DNA from: an uncultured Chloroflexota bacterium
Lineage (GTDB): Bacteria > Chloroflexota > Dehalococcoidia > GIF9 > AB-539-J10
DNA: 64,000 nucleotides
Assembly: GCA_903884455.1 (NCBI GenBank)
Contig: CAISEW010000016.1
Location: forward strand, 35,217 to 99,216
Direction: 5' to 3'
Shown here: one piece after another, positions 43,662 to 51,458 of the stretch
Layout: each line of letters opens with the position of its first letter
Numbering within the stretch: position 1 is the stretch's first letter
Translations under genes and position numbers: made by a program
Notes under the pieces: generated by a model
Database searches by the model: none
Told to the model about the DNA's origin: nothing
Seen by the model: the letters and a program-made list of their open reading frames with translations, nothing else

Positions 43662-43750
43662 TTTGTCATTGCGAGCCCCGACTTGTCGGGGCGTGGCAAT
43701 CTCATACCCCTCACGAGATTGCTTCGTCGCTTTGCTCCTCGCAATGACTC
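43662..43750. repeat. REP-like palindrome units
   Basis: tcattgcgagccccgacttg and tcggggcgtggcaatctc form one unit with ccccgacttgtcgggg arms; the inverted half cgagattgcttcgtcgc to ctcgcaatgac follows. It lies between recG and the FakA-like gene. Confidence 0.85.
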
Positions 43751-43795
43751 TTTCCAAATTAGAAATTCCTTTTACTTGTAGCTTTGCCGCAAACA

Positions 43796-45424
43796 TTATT
43801 CCAGGGAAATTATATAATCATAATGGGGCTGGCCGCCGTAAACTACCTCGACCTCGGCCTGGTATCGGTCACGAATTTCCTGAGCCATCTCTTGAGCTTC
43901 AGCACCCTTGATTTCAGCACCGTAATAAACGGTGACTATCCCGACCTTCTCCGCTCCGGCTTTACCTAGAGCTTCAAGGATAACATCCCCTATTTTATCA
44001 GCCCTGGCTATCAAATCTTCATCGTTTAGAATGGCAATAAATTGTCCCCTTCTTATTTTTAGGCCTTTAAGACAGGTCTCACGCGCTGCTCTGGTAATCT
44101 CTATAGCCTTTACTTTATTCATTGCCTTCTCCATAGCTTTGGCATTCTGCTCTAGATTCAGGTCATAACCGAAAGCCAGAAATGCCGCTATGCCTTGAGG
44201 GATATTCCTGGTGGGAATCACCTTCACTTTTTTGGAAGTCAAGGACTGGACCTGGGAAGCGGCAGACACGATGTTCTTGTTATTGGGCAGTAGAATAATG
44301 TTGTCCGAGGGGGCCGATTCCACAGCTTGCCAGAGTTCATGAACGCTGGGATTCATCGTTTGCCCACCGGGGATAATGATTATGTCACCCAAACTATTAA
44401 GCAGCTCGAAAAAACCGTCTCCAGTGGCCACTGTTACCATAGCGATATCGACTGAAGGCATTCTTTCCTTCTGCATCTTGATGAATTCGGCATGTTGGTC
44501 ATCCATGTTATTGATAGTTATCTCATGCAGGTTGCCCAGCTTTGTGGCATATTTCAGGATTTCACCAGGCTCGAAGCTATGAATATGAACTCTAACCAGA
44601 GTATCGTCACCGGTAACTATCAGAGATTGTCCCTTCTTTTTGAGGTCTTTTTCGATTTTGTCTAAATCAAGATTCTGCCCCTCCAGGACAAAATTTGCGC
44701 AATACCCGTGAGGCGTTTCCAGCTGGGTCGGTCTCTGGGCTGCCCTGGGAACTAATTCTGCCTCGGCAACAACCAGGCGGGGCCTCCTATACTGCATCTT
44801 CTGTGACTCTCCCTTGAGGAATTGCAGGGCGCCATCCAGCAAAATGTACAAGCCTTGCCCGCCAGCGTCCACCACTCCGGCATCCCTTAATACCGGCAGT
44901 AAGCTGGGCGTTCGAGCTACTGAGTCCTCAGCCGATTTTACCGCGACCTCCACTACCGAGACCAGGGCGTCATCATTTTTGGCTGCTTCTTGAGCAGCTT
45001 TAGATGCATCCTTAAGCACTGTCAAGATAGTGCCCTCAACAGGATTGGCAATCCCTTTGTAAGCAGTTTGTGATGCCTTGGCCAGAGCTCTGGCAAAATC
45101 CCCGCCGTCGCAATGGGTCTTGCCCTCCAGCCCTTTAGCTAAACCTCTAAAGAATTGAGATAAGATAACTCCGGAATTGCCCCGCGCTCCCATCAAAGCA
45201 CCGTGAGCCAGCGATTTGGCTACCGAGGAGACCTGGTTATCCGAATTGGACTTGGCCTCTTCCAGGGCAAACTCCATGGTGAGCACCATATTGGTTCCGG
45301 TATCACCATCGGGAACAGGGAAAACGTTTATAGCATTGATATCGGGGGCACTTTTTGCCAGCCAGGCAGTTCCTGAGGCAAACATTTCCTTCAGGGTTTG
45401 ACCATCGGCTAAATCAGTTTTCAT
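43796..45424 (-). CDS. DAK2-domain kinase, fatty acid kinase subunit FakA-like (YloV)
   Basis: FakA phosphorylates exogenous fatty acids bound to FakB. The N-terminal DhaL/DAK2 domain has VFPVPDGDTGTNMVLTMEF (nucleotide and Mg binding) and GARGNSGVILSQFFRGLAKG. The middle domain contains GYCANFVLEGQNLDLD and the C-terminal DegV-like part LLPNNKNIVSAASQVQ and VVYGGQPHYDYIISLE. The 542-residue length is standard. Its position between recG and rpmB is conserved in many Gram-positive lineages. No fakB is seen in the window. Confidence 0.9.
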   Translation of the reverse strand: MKTDLADGQTLKEMFASGTAWLAKSAPDINAINVFPVPDGDTGTNMVLTMEFALEEAKSNSDNQVSSVAKSLAHGALMGARGNSGVILSQFFRGLAKGLEGKTHCDGGDFARALAKASQTAYKGIANPVEGTILTVLKDASKAAQEAAKNDDALVSVVEVAVKSAEDSVARTPSLLPVLRDAGVVDAGGQGLYILLDGALQFLKGESQKMQYRRPRLVVAEAELVPRAAQRPTQLETPHGYCANFVLEGQNLDLDKIEKDLKKKGQSLIVTGDDTLVRVHIHSFEPGEILKYATKLGNLHEITINNMDDQHAEFIKMQKERMPSVDIAMVTVATGDGFFELLNSLGDIIIIPGGQTMNPSVHELWQAVESAPSDNIILLPNNKNIVSAASQVQSLTSKKVKVIPTRNIPQGIAAFLAFGYDLNLEQNAKAMEKAMNKVKAIEITRAARETCLKGLKIRRGQFIAILNDEDLIARADKIGDVILEALGKAGAEKVGIVTVYYGAEIKGAEAQEMAQEIRDRYQAEVEVVYGGQPHYDYIISLE

Positions 45425-45493
45425 CCCACCCCTTCACCCGGGCTGATAATTATGATATCATTGATGCAAATTTAACAGAATAGAGAAATTTCT

Positions 45494-45676
45494 ATGAAGT
45501 GCGAGATTTGCGGTAAAAGAGCCCAATTTGGGCATAGCATAAGCCATTCCAAACAGCATACCCTGCGACGCCAGCTACCTAATATTCAGCGAACTACGAT
45601 TATGGTAGAAGGAAAGAAAAGAAAAGTCAACATCTGCACCAGGTGCCTCCGTACCCAATATAAAGCTGCCCGCTAA
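45494..45676 (+). CDS. rpmB: Ribosomal protein L28
   Basis: A large-subunit ribosomal protein of 60 residues. It begins MKCEICGKRAQFGHSISHSK and closes KVNICTRCLRTQYKAAR; the C-x2-C pairs at both ends mark the zinc-containing form. It is transcribed away from the FakA-like gene, an arrangement matching the rpmB-fakA-recG neighbourhood of other bacteria. No strong Shine-Dalgarno is seen (agagaaatttct before the ATG). Confidence 0.95.
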   Translation: MKCEICGKRAQFGHSISHSKQHTLRRQLPNIQRTTIMVEGKKRKVNICTRCLRTQYKAAR

Positions 45677-45692
45677 TTACAATCTCAAGCCC

Positions 45693-45800
45693 CACCACGA
45701 GATTGCGGAGCCTGTTCCGAAGCGTAAGTGAGGAATCTCGCTCCTCGCAATGACACCCCACACGTCATTGCGAGCCCCGGCTTGTCGGGGCGTGGCAATC
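45693..45800. repeat. REP-like palindrome units
   Basis: gagattgcggagcctgttcc to ctcctcgcaatgaca, then cattgcgagccccggcttg with tcggggcgtggcaatctc. The stretch 45677-45939 is made of these and the AT-rich repeat that follows. Confidence 0.85.
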
Positions 45801-45807
45801 TCAGCGG

Positions 45808-45941
45808 CTAAATTCCAAATACTAATTTCTAAACTCTAAACAAATCCAAATATCGAAATTCAAAGCTCTAAACTGTTTTGGTCATTTATATTTTGTGTTT
45901 TGATATTGTTTAGGATTTCGTGCTTAGGATTTAGGATTTCT
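45808..45941. repeat. AT-rich long inverted repeat
   Basis: aaattccaaatactaattt and ctaaacaaatccaaatatc in the left half pair with ggatttcgtgcttagg and atttaggatttc in the right half. It is the same family as 14461-14592. Confidence 0.65.
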
Positions 45942-46596
45942 ATGCCGTTGCTTCCCTGAGCCTTCGTAGCGCCCGGCTTATGCCTTCCTTAGCCCTGAAT
46001 ATGCTGTTCCCAGCCACCAGGACATTGGCACCCGCTTTAACTATGTCCGGGGCATTGTCCGCATTAATTCCCCCGTCAACTTCCAACTCGGCACTTAGCC
46101 CTCTATCATCCAGCATTTTGCGCATACTCGCTATCCTGGGCAATGTTTCCGGGATAAAAGACTGCCCGCCGAAGCCCGGATTAACGCTCATAATGAGGAC
46201 CAGGTCCACATGAGGAAGAAATTCCTCTACCGCACCGAGGGGAGTAGCTGGATTTAAGGATACTCCCGCCCTGGCCCCCAGTTCCTTTATCAACCGAATC
46301 GTCTTGTGGAGATGGGGACAGGCTTCGACATGCACGGTAATAATATCGGCGCCGGCGTGGGCAAACTCAGAGATATACCGCTCCGGATGCTCTATCATCA
46401 AGTGGACATCCAGGGGCAAGCTGGTTATAGGGCGAATAGAAGCCACCACGGGAGCCCCGATGGTAATATTGGGCACAAAATGCCCGTCCATAACATCTAC
46501 GTGGATATAATCAGCCCCGGCCCTGGCGACCTCGGCAATCTGCTCGCCAAGGCGAGCAAAATCCGCAGACAGAATCGAGGGCGCCAGCTTAATCAT
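45940..46596 (-). CDS. rpe: Ribulose-phosphate 3-epimerase
   Basis: Interconverts ribulose 5-phosphate and xylulose 5-phosphate in the pentose phosphate pathway. It is a 218-residue beta/alpha barrel with APSILSADFARLGEQI, the metal-binding HVDVMDGHFVPNITIG, the dual-histidine LDVHLMIEHPERYI, and VNPGFGGQSFIPETLPRI. A catalytic aspartate lies in ELEVDGGINADN. The start overlaps the argH stop by four bases (ATGA), so the genes are coupled although functionally unrelated. Confidence 0.96.
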   Translation of the reverse strand: MIKLAPSILSADFARLGEQIAEVARAGADYIHVDVMDGHFVPNITIGAPVVASIRPITSLPLDVHLMIEHPERYISEFAHAGADIITVHVEACPHLHKTIRLIKELGARAGVSLNPATPLGAVEEFLPHVDLVLIMSVNPGFGGQSFIPETLPRIASMRKMLDDRGLSAELEVDGGINADNAPDIVKAGANVLVAGNSIFRAKEGISRALRRLREATA

Positions 46597-47960
46597 CCCT
46601 TGATTAGCCTCTTGGCTCTCTTGAGTGCCTTTCCCACCTGTTGAGGGGAGGTGCCGCCGGCCACATTCCGGGCGGCTACCGATGATTCCAAAGTTATCTT
46701 ATATACATCGCCGCCGAAGAGCGGGGAAAACTTGCGATATTCCTTCCGGCCGAGCTCGTGGAAGTTTTTGCCCTTGCTCATGGCATATTCGCTGAGTTTG
46801 GCGACCACGCCGTGGGCTTTCCGAAATGGCAGGCCTTTATTCACCAGATAGTCGGCCAGGTCCGTGGCCAGGATATAGTCCGTTTTCATCGCCTGAGCAA
46901 TACGTTCGGTGTTCACCTTAATCGTTTTTACCATCCCGGCAAATACTTCCAGGCTGGTGTGCAATGTGTCCACAGTGTCAAAAAGCCCCTCCTTGTCCTC
47001 CTGCATATCCCGGTTATAGGCTAAAGGCAGAGACTTCATAGTGGTCAAGATGCCCATGAGGTGGCCATATACCCGCCCGGTTTTCCCCCTGGCCAGCTCG
47101 GCCACATCGGGATTTTTCTTCTGGGGCATTATGCTGCTGCCCGTAGTAAAGGCTTCGCCAATCTCTATAAAGCCAAACTCGCTCGATGACCACAGGATAA
47201 GCTCCTCTGCCAGTCTGGAAAGATGCATCATGGCGATAGCCGCCGCTGCTTCGTATTCTATGACGAAGTCTCTATCGGAAACGGCATCCAGGCTGTTGGT
47301 GCTCACCTTGCTGAAACCCAGCTGTCGCGCCACAAATTCTCGGTCTATGGGATAAGGAACACCGGCTAAGGCGCCGCTGCCCAGGGGCAGGACGTCGGTG
47401 CGGCCCAGACAATCGTGAAATCTTTCCTTGTCTCGCTGAAACATATCGAAATAAGCCAGTAGGTGATGTGCCAGAAGGATGGGCTGAGCCTGTTGCAGAT
47501 GGGTATAGCCGGGCATGATGACGTCTTTGTTCGCCTTAGCCAACTCCACCAGCGAAGCTTGCAGAGCTTTTATCTTATCGATAGTTTTCGAGATTTCCTC
47601 CTTGACGAGGAGGCGCAAGTCCAGAGCTATCTGGTCATTCCTGGAACGGGCGGTATGGAGCTTGCCCGCCACATCGCCTATCTTTTCAAACAACCTCGCC
47701 TCGATATTCATATGTATATCCTCAAGCTCAGTCTTGAATTGAAACTTTCCTCGTTCGATTTCCTTTCGAATAGAGGTGAGCCTTTTGATTATCGTTTCCG
47801 CCTCGCTCTTGGCTATTATCCCTTGCTTTGCCAGCATCCTGGCGTGGGCGATGCTTCCCTCGATGTCCTGTCGGTATAGCCGCCGGTCAAAGGGAATAGA
47901 CGCCACGTAATTCTGCGCTTGCTTATCAGCCCTGCTAAGCTTTCCTGACGAGCCTTTCAT
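46593..47960 (-). CDS. argH: Argininosuccinate lyase
   Basis: Cleaves argininosuccinate to arginine and fumarate, the final step of arginine synthesis. The fumarase/aspartase family signature GSSIMPQKKNPD is present, with SRNDQIALDLRLLVKEEI and GYTHLQQAQPILLAHHLLAY. The ATG at 47960 is chosen over the GTG five codons earlier because ggaggaggtg lies at the correct distance before it. The product is 455 residues. It starts four bases after the MFS gene stop and overlaps rpe, suggesting an MFS-argH-rpe transcript. No argG is present. Confidence 0.95.
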   Translation of the reverse strand: MKGSSGKLSRADKQAQNYVASIPFDRRLYRQDIEGSIAHARMLAKQGIIAKSEAETIIKRLTSIRKEIERGKFQFKTELEDIHMNIEARLFEKIGDVAGKLHTARSRNDQIALDLRLLVKEEISKTIDKIKALQASLVELAKANKDVIMPGYTHLQQAQPILLAHHLLAYFDMFQRDKERFHDCLGRTDVLPLGSGALAGVPYPIDREFVARQLGFSKVSTNSLDAVSDRDFVIEYEAAAAIAMMHLSRLAEELILWSSSEFGFIEIGEAFTTGSSIMPQKKNPDVAELARGKTGRVYGHLMGILTTMKSLPLAYNRDMQEDKEGLFDTVDTLHTSLEVFAGMVKTIKVNTERIAQAMKTDYILATDLADYLVNKGLPFRKAHGVVAKLSEYAMSKGKNFHELGRKEYRKFSPLFGGDVYKITLESSVAARNVAGGTSPQQVGKALKRAKRLIKG

Positions 47961-47964
47961 AAAC

Positions 47965-49209
47965 CTAAGCACCTCCTCCAGCCCTCATGGGGCGAACCAA
48001 TAAAAGAGCCACCACAGCAATAGCATAACATACCACAGATACTAATGCCGCGGCATTATAGTAACCGGTTGCTTCACGGAGTCTGGCCCAAATCAAAGGC
48101 CCCCAGCCTCCGATCAAGCCATAGCCAAAGGTGAGGATGCCGAACAGCGAGCCCACGCGCGCCCTGCCAAAAAGGTCGCCCAGCAATGGAGCATACAGAG
48201 GGACTTGCAGTCCTGTGCCCAGGCCCACGCCAATGGAGAGCGCTATCAAGCCCTGCTGGGTATGTACTCCCAGCCATCCGTAAAGCATCGCTGCCGTGGC
48301 AATAATAAGACCTATCGGCATTATGCGGCTCTTTCCGTATTTATCACCCAGCCAGCCACCCGTTACACAGCCAAGTATCCAGGGCACAGCCAATGCTGTA
48401 GAAAAAATTCCCGCAGTTGCCTGCGGACTGCCCAGGTCTGTGCCCCAGGCTACTGCATGGGCTTCGATGCCATTAAGACCGATGTTATACACAGAGTAGG
48501 AGATGAATAGTAAGGCAAACTGCGATGTTTTCAGAGCACGCTTTATGTCCCAGGATACCTCTACGGATGCCGTAGGATCAGCAGCGGGTGGAGATGCTTC
48601 ACCATCAGGACGCAATCCCATAGATTCCGGGGTATCGCGAATGATGAACAGGGCGCACAGTATAATAACCGCACCGAAACAAATGCCCAGGGTTAGGGAG
48701 GTGTAACGCCAGCCATGTGAATCAGCCAATCCCGTCATTACCGGCATGAATATGGAGTTGCCAACAGCCCAGGCGCTGCCGGCAATGCCGGCTACCAGCC
48801 CGGCCCGCTTTATAAACCACTTGCGGGTTGTCGCCATGACTGGGACGTAATGAGTCATGCTCACTGCCAGCGCCAGGAGCACTCCGTAATACAAATACAG
48901 TTGCCAGGGCGATTGGGCGGTAGGCAGCAGGACCCAGCCTAAGACGATAAGAGCGCCACCGATTAAGAAAGTCTTCCGACTTCCGATTCTATCAACCAGG
49001 GCGCCGGAAAGCAGGACAAACAGGGCGTACAGCCATATGGCAATACTCTGGGCCAGGCTTATTGTCTCTCGTGCCCAGCCGCCCGGTTCGGACATGATGA
49101 ACGGCAGGAAAGCAGCCAGGTTGTATCTCCCCAGAGATGCCACCGTATCTATCACAAACAGCCCCACGACTATCCACCATCCGTAGAATATGGGCTGCTT
49201 CTTCGTCAA
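47965..49209 (-). CDS. Major facilitator superfamily transporter
   Basis: A 414-residue membrane transporter with about twelve hydrophobic segments. It starts KKQPIFYGWWIVVGLFVIDTV, resembling the oxalate/formate antiporter-like and monocarboxylate transporter branch. The MFS motif A-like LSGALVDRIGSRKTFLIGG follows helix 2 and a second is at GGWLGDKYGKSRIMPIG. A central loop (DGEASPPAADPTASVE) splits the two halves. The substrate is not readable. It is immediately upstream of argH and probably co-transcribed. Confidence 0.88.
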   Translation of the reverse strand: MTKKQPIFYGWWIVVGLFVIDTVASLGRYNLAAFLPFIMSEPGGWARETISLAQSIAIWLYALFVLLSGALVDRIGSRKTFLIGGALIVLGWVLLPTAQSPWQLYLYYGVLLALAVSMTHYVPVMATTRKWFIKRAGLVAGIAGSAWAVGNSIFMPVMTGLADSHGWRYTSLTLGICFGAVIILCALFIIRDTPESMGLRPDGEASPPAADPTASVEVSWDIKRALKTSQFALLFISYSVYNIGLNGIEAHAVAWGTDLGSPQATAGIFSTALAVPWILGCVTGGWLGDKYGKSRIMPIGLIIATAAMLYGWLGVHTQQGLIALSIGVGLGTGLQVPLYAPLLGDLFGRARVGSLFGILTFGYGLIGGWGPLIWARLREATGYYNAAALVSVVCYAIAVVALLLVRPMRAGGGA

Positions 49210-49364
49210 AGCGTCACACCTTCGCTACTTTTGCAGTCCCGGCTGTACAGCCGGTCAGAGGGAATAGATGCCACGTCTGCTTGCACCGGCTTATTGGTGT
49301 CTTTCCCAGATCGGCTATGCAAATAATTCGTCTATCTCTATCTCATCCCGTTTGGTTAACACTG

Positions 49365-49586
49365 TTATAGCAGCTTGGTAAATTCCCTTACTGACAATCC
49401 CGCCTGACGAATAATAGCTCGCAGTGTTCCTCTATCCAATTCCTTATGAAGAGGGACAACTAATTGGCAAAATGGTTCGTCTCGTCTGAGTGTCACGTGG
49501 CTACCTTCCTGCCTTTTAAAATAGAATCCTGCCTTTGCCAAAGCGTTGATACATTTTTCGCCTGATAGGACAGGAAGCTTGCTCAT
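49365..49586 (-). CDS. hicA: HicA-family mRNA interferase toxin
   Basis: A 73-residue toxin with the double-stranded RNA-binding-like fold. Motifs are LSGEKCINALAKAGFYFKRQ and the catalytic histidine in GSHVTLRRDEP, then VVPLHKELDRGTLRAIIRQAG. HicA cleaves mRNA until neutralised by HicB. The start overlaps the hicB stop by four bases. This is a canonical type II toxin-antitoxin pair with the antitoxin gene first. Confidence 0.93.
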   Translation of the reverse strand: MSKLPVLSGEKCINALAKAGFYFKRQEGSHVTLRRDEPFCQLVVPLHKELDRGTLRAIIRQAGLSVREFTKLL

Positions 49587-49789
49587 ACTACTACCACTGA
49601 TACCTCGAACTTATCTTTGGGAACAGGAAGGTTATCTTCCTCAAGGGAGTGGATGTAGCAACTTATAGCTTCCTTGATGTTCTTAATTGCTTCCTTTTTT
49701 GTCTTTCCCTGGCTGACGCAACCAGGTAAGCTCGGGCACTCCACTACCCAATAGTCATCCTCACCGGGATATAAAATAACCTCTCGCAT
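49583..49789 (-). CDS. hicB: HicB-family antitoxin
   Basis: A 68-residue antitoxin with the partial RNase H-like HicB fold: YPGEDDYWVVECPSLPGCVSQ and KTKKEAIKNIKEAISCYI. The length is that of the short HicB form without a fused DNA-binding domain. It is the first gene of the pair, has a ggggaaatg start context (gaggggaa), and is followed by overlapping hicA. Confidence 0.92.
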   Translation of the reverse strand: MREVILYPGEDDYWVVECPSLPGCVSQGKTKKEAIKNIKEAISCYIHSLEEDNLPVPKDKFEVSVVVV

Positions 49790-49885
49790 TTCCCCTCCTC
49801 TCTAATTCTATCAGCGCTTTGTAGTTCTTGCTTTCAGCTATTATACCTTGTTTTGCCTGTATTTTTAACAGGAGTAGTAACCTCC

Positions 49886-50144
49886 CGTGTCATTGCGAGC
49901 GACCTGCCCGCTTGCCTTCGCTGACCTGCCCGCCGCACAGCTATGGCAGGCGGGAGCTTTAGCGCAAGCAGGCCAAGGCTTGGCTCGCCTGCTGGAGTCA
50001 TACGGCGAGCAGGCAGGCGGGAGCGTGGCAATCTCTGAGATTGCTTCGGCTGACTAAAGTCAGCCTCGCAAAGACAGGGGGAGGGATTGCGGAGCTTGTT
50101 CCGAAGCGTAAGCGAGGAATCTCGCTCCTCGCAATGACAGAGAG
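49886..50144. repeat. Large nested REP-like palindrome cluster
   Basis: The unit begins cattgcgagcgacctgccc. Inner arms cctgcccgc and gcaggcggg are repeated several times, then gtggcaatctctgagattg marks the junction with a second unit that ends ctcctcgcaatgacag. It makes up most of the gene-free stretch 49790-50306. A reading frame on the minus strand here is repeat-derived. Confidence 0.85.
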
Positions 50145-50306
50145 AGAAGTGTCACTAAAGGACTGAACGAGGACAATGGCTTCCATTGCGGGGTAGTTAG
50201 AGATATAATTGAAACCAGAGGGGACAAGAATAAACGGACATTGACAGAAGGATGACCTGAGATGCGGAGAAGAGCACGGGTGCTCAACCCTCAAAGGAGT
50301 GAATAG

Positions 50307-50768
50307 ATGATTTTCCTTAAAGGTCTCTACGTTGTAGCTATAGCAGTTGTGCTTATCCTGCTTGTCATCGTGGGCGTCGAAGCTTTCTATCCTGCTCCCC
50401 AATACCCGGACTGTTACGAATTGCTGGGGCCCCAACCGGTGGATTACAATAGCACTGAGTACCAGCAGTGGGAGCAAGAATGCATGCAGATTCAGGACGA
50501 ATATCAGCAGGAAGCAGCGGCGCATGACAAGAACATATTCTTCATTGTCTTACCTTTGGGGGTTGTATTTGCCGTCGTGGGCACCTTCATTCAAAGAAGG
50601 CTGAGTATCTTCGGGGCCGGCTTGATTTTAGGCGGCATCGGGACGATGATATTCGCACTTGTACCTTATGACCTGGACGCCATACTGAGATTTGCCGGTA
50701 TTGCTGCCACCCTGGCTGTTCTTGTCTTCGTGGGATATAAAGTCTTCTTCTCTTTAAGAAGAACCTAA
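50307..50768 (+). CDS. Membrane protein with tyrosine- and glutamine-rich extracellular loop, unknown function
   Basis: A 153-residue protein with an N-terminal transmembrane helix (LYVVAIAVVLILLVIVGVEAF), a polar loop of about 55 residues rich in Tyr, Gln and Glu with two cysteines, and three further hydrophobic helices (FFIVLPLGVVFAVVGTF; IFGAGLILGGIGTMIFALV; FAGIAATLAVLVFVGYKVFF). The ribosome binding site aaaggagtg is good. Family not recognised. It is followed by a stem-loop and then the R1/RNA composite. Confidence 0.7.
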   Translation: MIFLKGLYVVAIAVVLILLVIVGVEAFYPAPQYPDCYELLGPQPVDYNSTEYQQWEQECMQIQDEYQQEAAAHDKNIFFIVLPLGVVFAVVGTFIQRRLSIFGAGLILGGIGTMIFALVPYDLDAILRFAGIAATLAVLVFVGYKVFFSLRRT

Positions 50769-50771
50769 CCT

Positions 50772-50819
50772 GTTTCTCTGAGTACTGGTCATAATCCGCT
50801 TCGTGCGGCCCCGAGAAAC
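50772..50819 (+). terminator. Stem-loop after the membrane-protein gene
   Basis: GTTTCTC (50772-50778) pairs with GAGAAAC (50813-50819), with an inner CCGC-ttcgt-GCGG hairpin (50796-50808). It starts four bases past the stop codon. No U-tract follows, so it may mark a 3' end without being a classical terminator. Confidence 0.4.
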
Positions 50820-50822
50820 AAA

Positions 50823-50864
50823 GTCAAGCCTGCTACAAATCGGGTATTATGTCCCCAGAATACC
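50823..50864 (+). repeat. R1 repeat, left-truncated; left edge of composite copy 1
   Basis: tcaagcctgctacaaatcgg and gtattatgtccccagaatac match the right two thirds of R1. The usual left end is missing. Confidence 0.8.
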
Positions 50865-50913
50865 CCGAAATCAAAGCCGCAGATGGTGAACTTTGGTTAA
50901 GAGTCAAACTTGA

Positions 50914-50946
50914 ATAGGCTGATATCAACGCAAGTATCCAGCCTAT
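50914..50946. repeat. Conserved hairpin inside composite copy 1
   Basis: ATAGGCT and AGCCTAT form a 7-bp stem with an additional GATA / TATC pair inside. In copy 2 (56787-56819) the outer stem is unchanged while the loop bases differ. Confidence 0.65.
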
Positions 50947-50988
50947 TTATTGGGTCATTTCAAACTGCGACAAGGATGCTTAGCCAGC

Positions 50989-51140
50989 AAAAAAGTCAGA
51001 CGCCCCGAGTAACCTCACTTCCTTCACCTGCTATCGTCCGGCCTGGCCTTCAGCTTACCTTGTGCTGGCCACCGCCTGCACCTTTCAGCTTTCACCAAAC
51101 CCAACTCTTAATGCCAGGTCCCTGCTCGGCTACTCGGGAC
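50989..51140 (-). ncRNA. Putative structured RNA with complementary ends, copy 1 (class unknown)
   Basis: A minus-strand promoter (51148-51177) predicts a transcript from about 51140 to a U6 tract ending at 50989, about 150 bases long. Its 5' end CCCGAGTA is complementary to TACTCGGG near the 3' end (plus-strand 51131-51138 and 51004-51011), closing the molecule by an 8-bp helix. Inside, CCTGGC can pair with GCCAGG and GTGC with GCAC. No open frame of note and no downstream gene on this strand is present. The second copy is more conserved over this part than over its flanks. The strings AGTA and AGAG...GGTGAAAGC recall stem I of T-box leaders, but the T-box sequence itself is missing. Confidence 0.5.
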
Positions 51141-51147
51141 AATATTA

Positions 51148-51177
51148 ATATTAGCACATATATAACGCAGTTGTCAA
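51148..51177 (-). promoter_or_regulatory. Sigma-70 promoter of the putative RNA, copy 1
   Basis: On the minus strand the consensus TTGACA (51177-51172) is 18 bases from TAATAT (51153-51148). The same promoter is present in copy 2. Confidence 0.65.
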
Positions 51178-51216
51178 GTCCTCGTACGTACTAGGAGGTT
51201 AGTACCACTTCTTTTT

Positions 51217-51382
51217 TCGTCATTGCGAGGAGCGAAGATTCACGCTTCCTCTTCGGAACAGGCTCCGCAATCTCCCTGGTGTCTTTGCGAGGAGCCAAAG
51301 GCGACGAAGCAATCTCGGTGGGGTTAAGAGATTGCCGCGCTTCGCTCGCAATGACGAAAAAAAGAGGGGCTCGCAATGACAC
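51217..51382. repeat. REP-like palindrome units within composite copy 1
   Basis: gtcattgcgaggagcgaag to the junction tttgcgaggagccaaaggc, then gacgaagcaatctcggtgg and attgccgcgcttcgctcg to caatgac. The region between the RNA promoter and the right R1 repeat consists of these units. Confidence 0.85.
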
Positions 51383-51397
51383 GCCGGTAAGGGCGAC

Positions 51398-51458
51398 AAT
51401 TCCAGCGACCCGATACCAATCAGGCCTACTACAAATCAGGTATTATGTCCCCAGGATA
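51398..51458 (+). repeat. R1 repeat; right edge of composite copy 1
   Basis: aattccagcgacccgatacc, then aatcaggcctactacaaatc and aggtattatgtccccagg. The cgaccc variant near the left end is shared only with the copy at 57211. Confidence 0.88.

Noticed and set aside
49834..50525. Minus-strand frames near the REP cluster
   Set aside because: They translate REP palindromes and the antisense of the membrane-protein gene.
51010..51060. SRP RNA-like string in the orphan RNA (ccaggccggacgatagcagg)
   Set aside because: It resembles the SRP helix 8 consensus at several positions but lacks the GGAA tetraloop and symmetrical loop, and the gene is duplicated and in the wrong structural context.
50989..51140. 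T-box leader identity for the orphan RNA
   Set aside because: AGTA and AGAG...GGTGAAAGC resemble stem I, and an alternative 3' pairing exists, but the conserved T-box sequence (AGGGTGG.ACCGCG) is not present and no aminoacyl-tRNA synthetase or amino acid gene follows. It is kept only as one possible origin.
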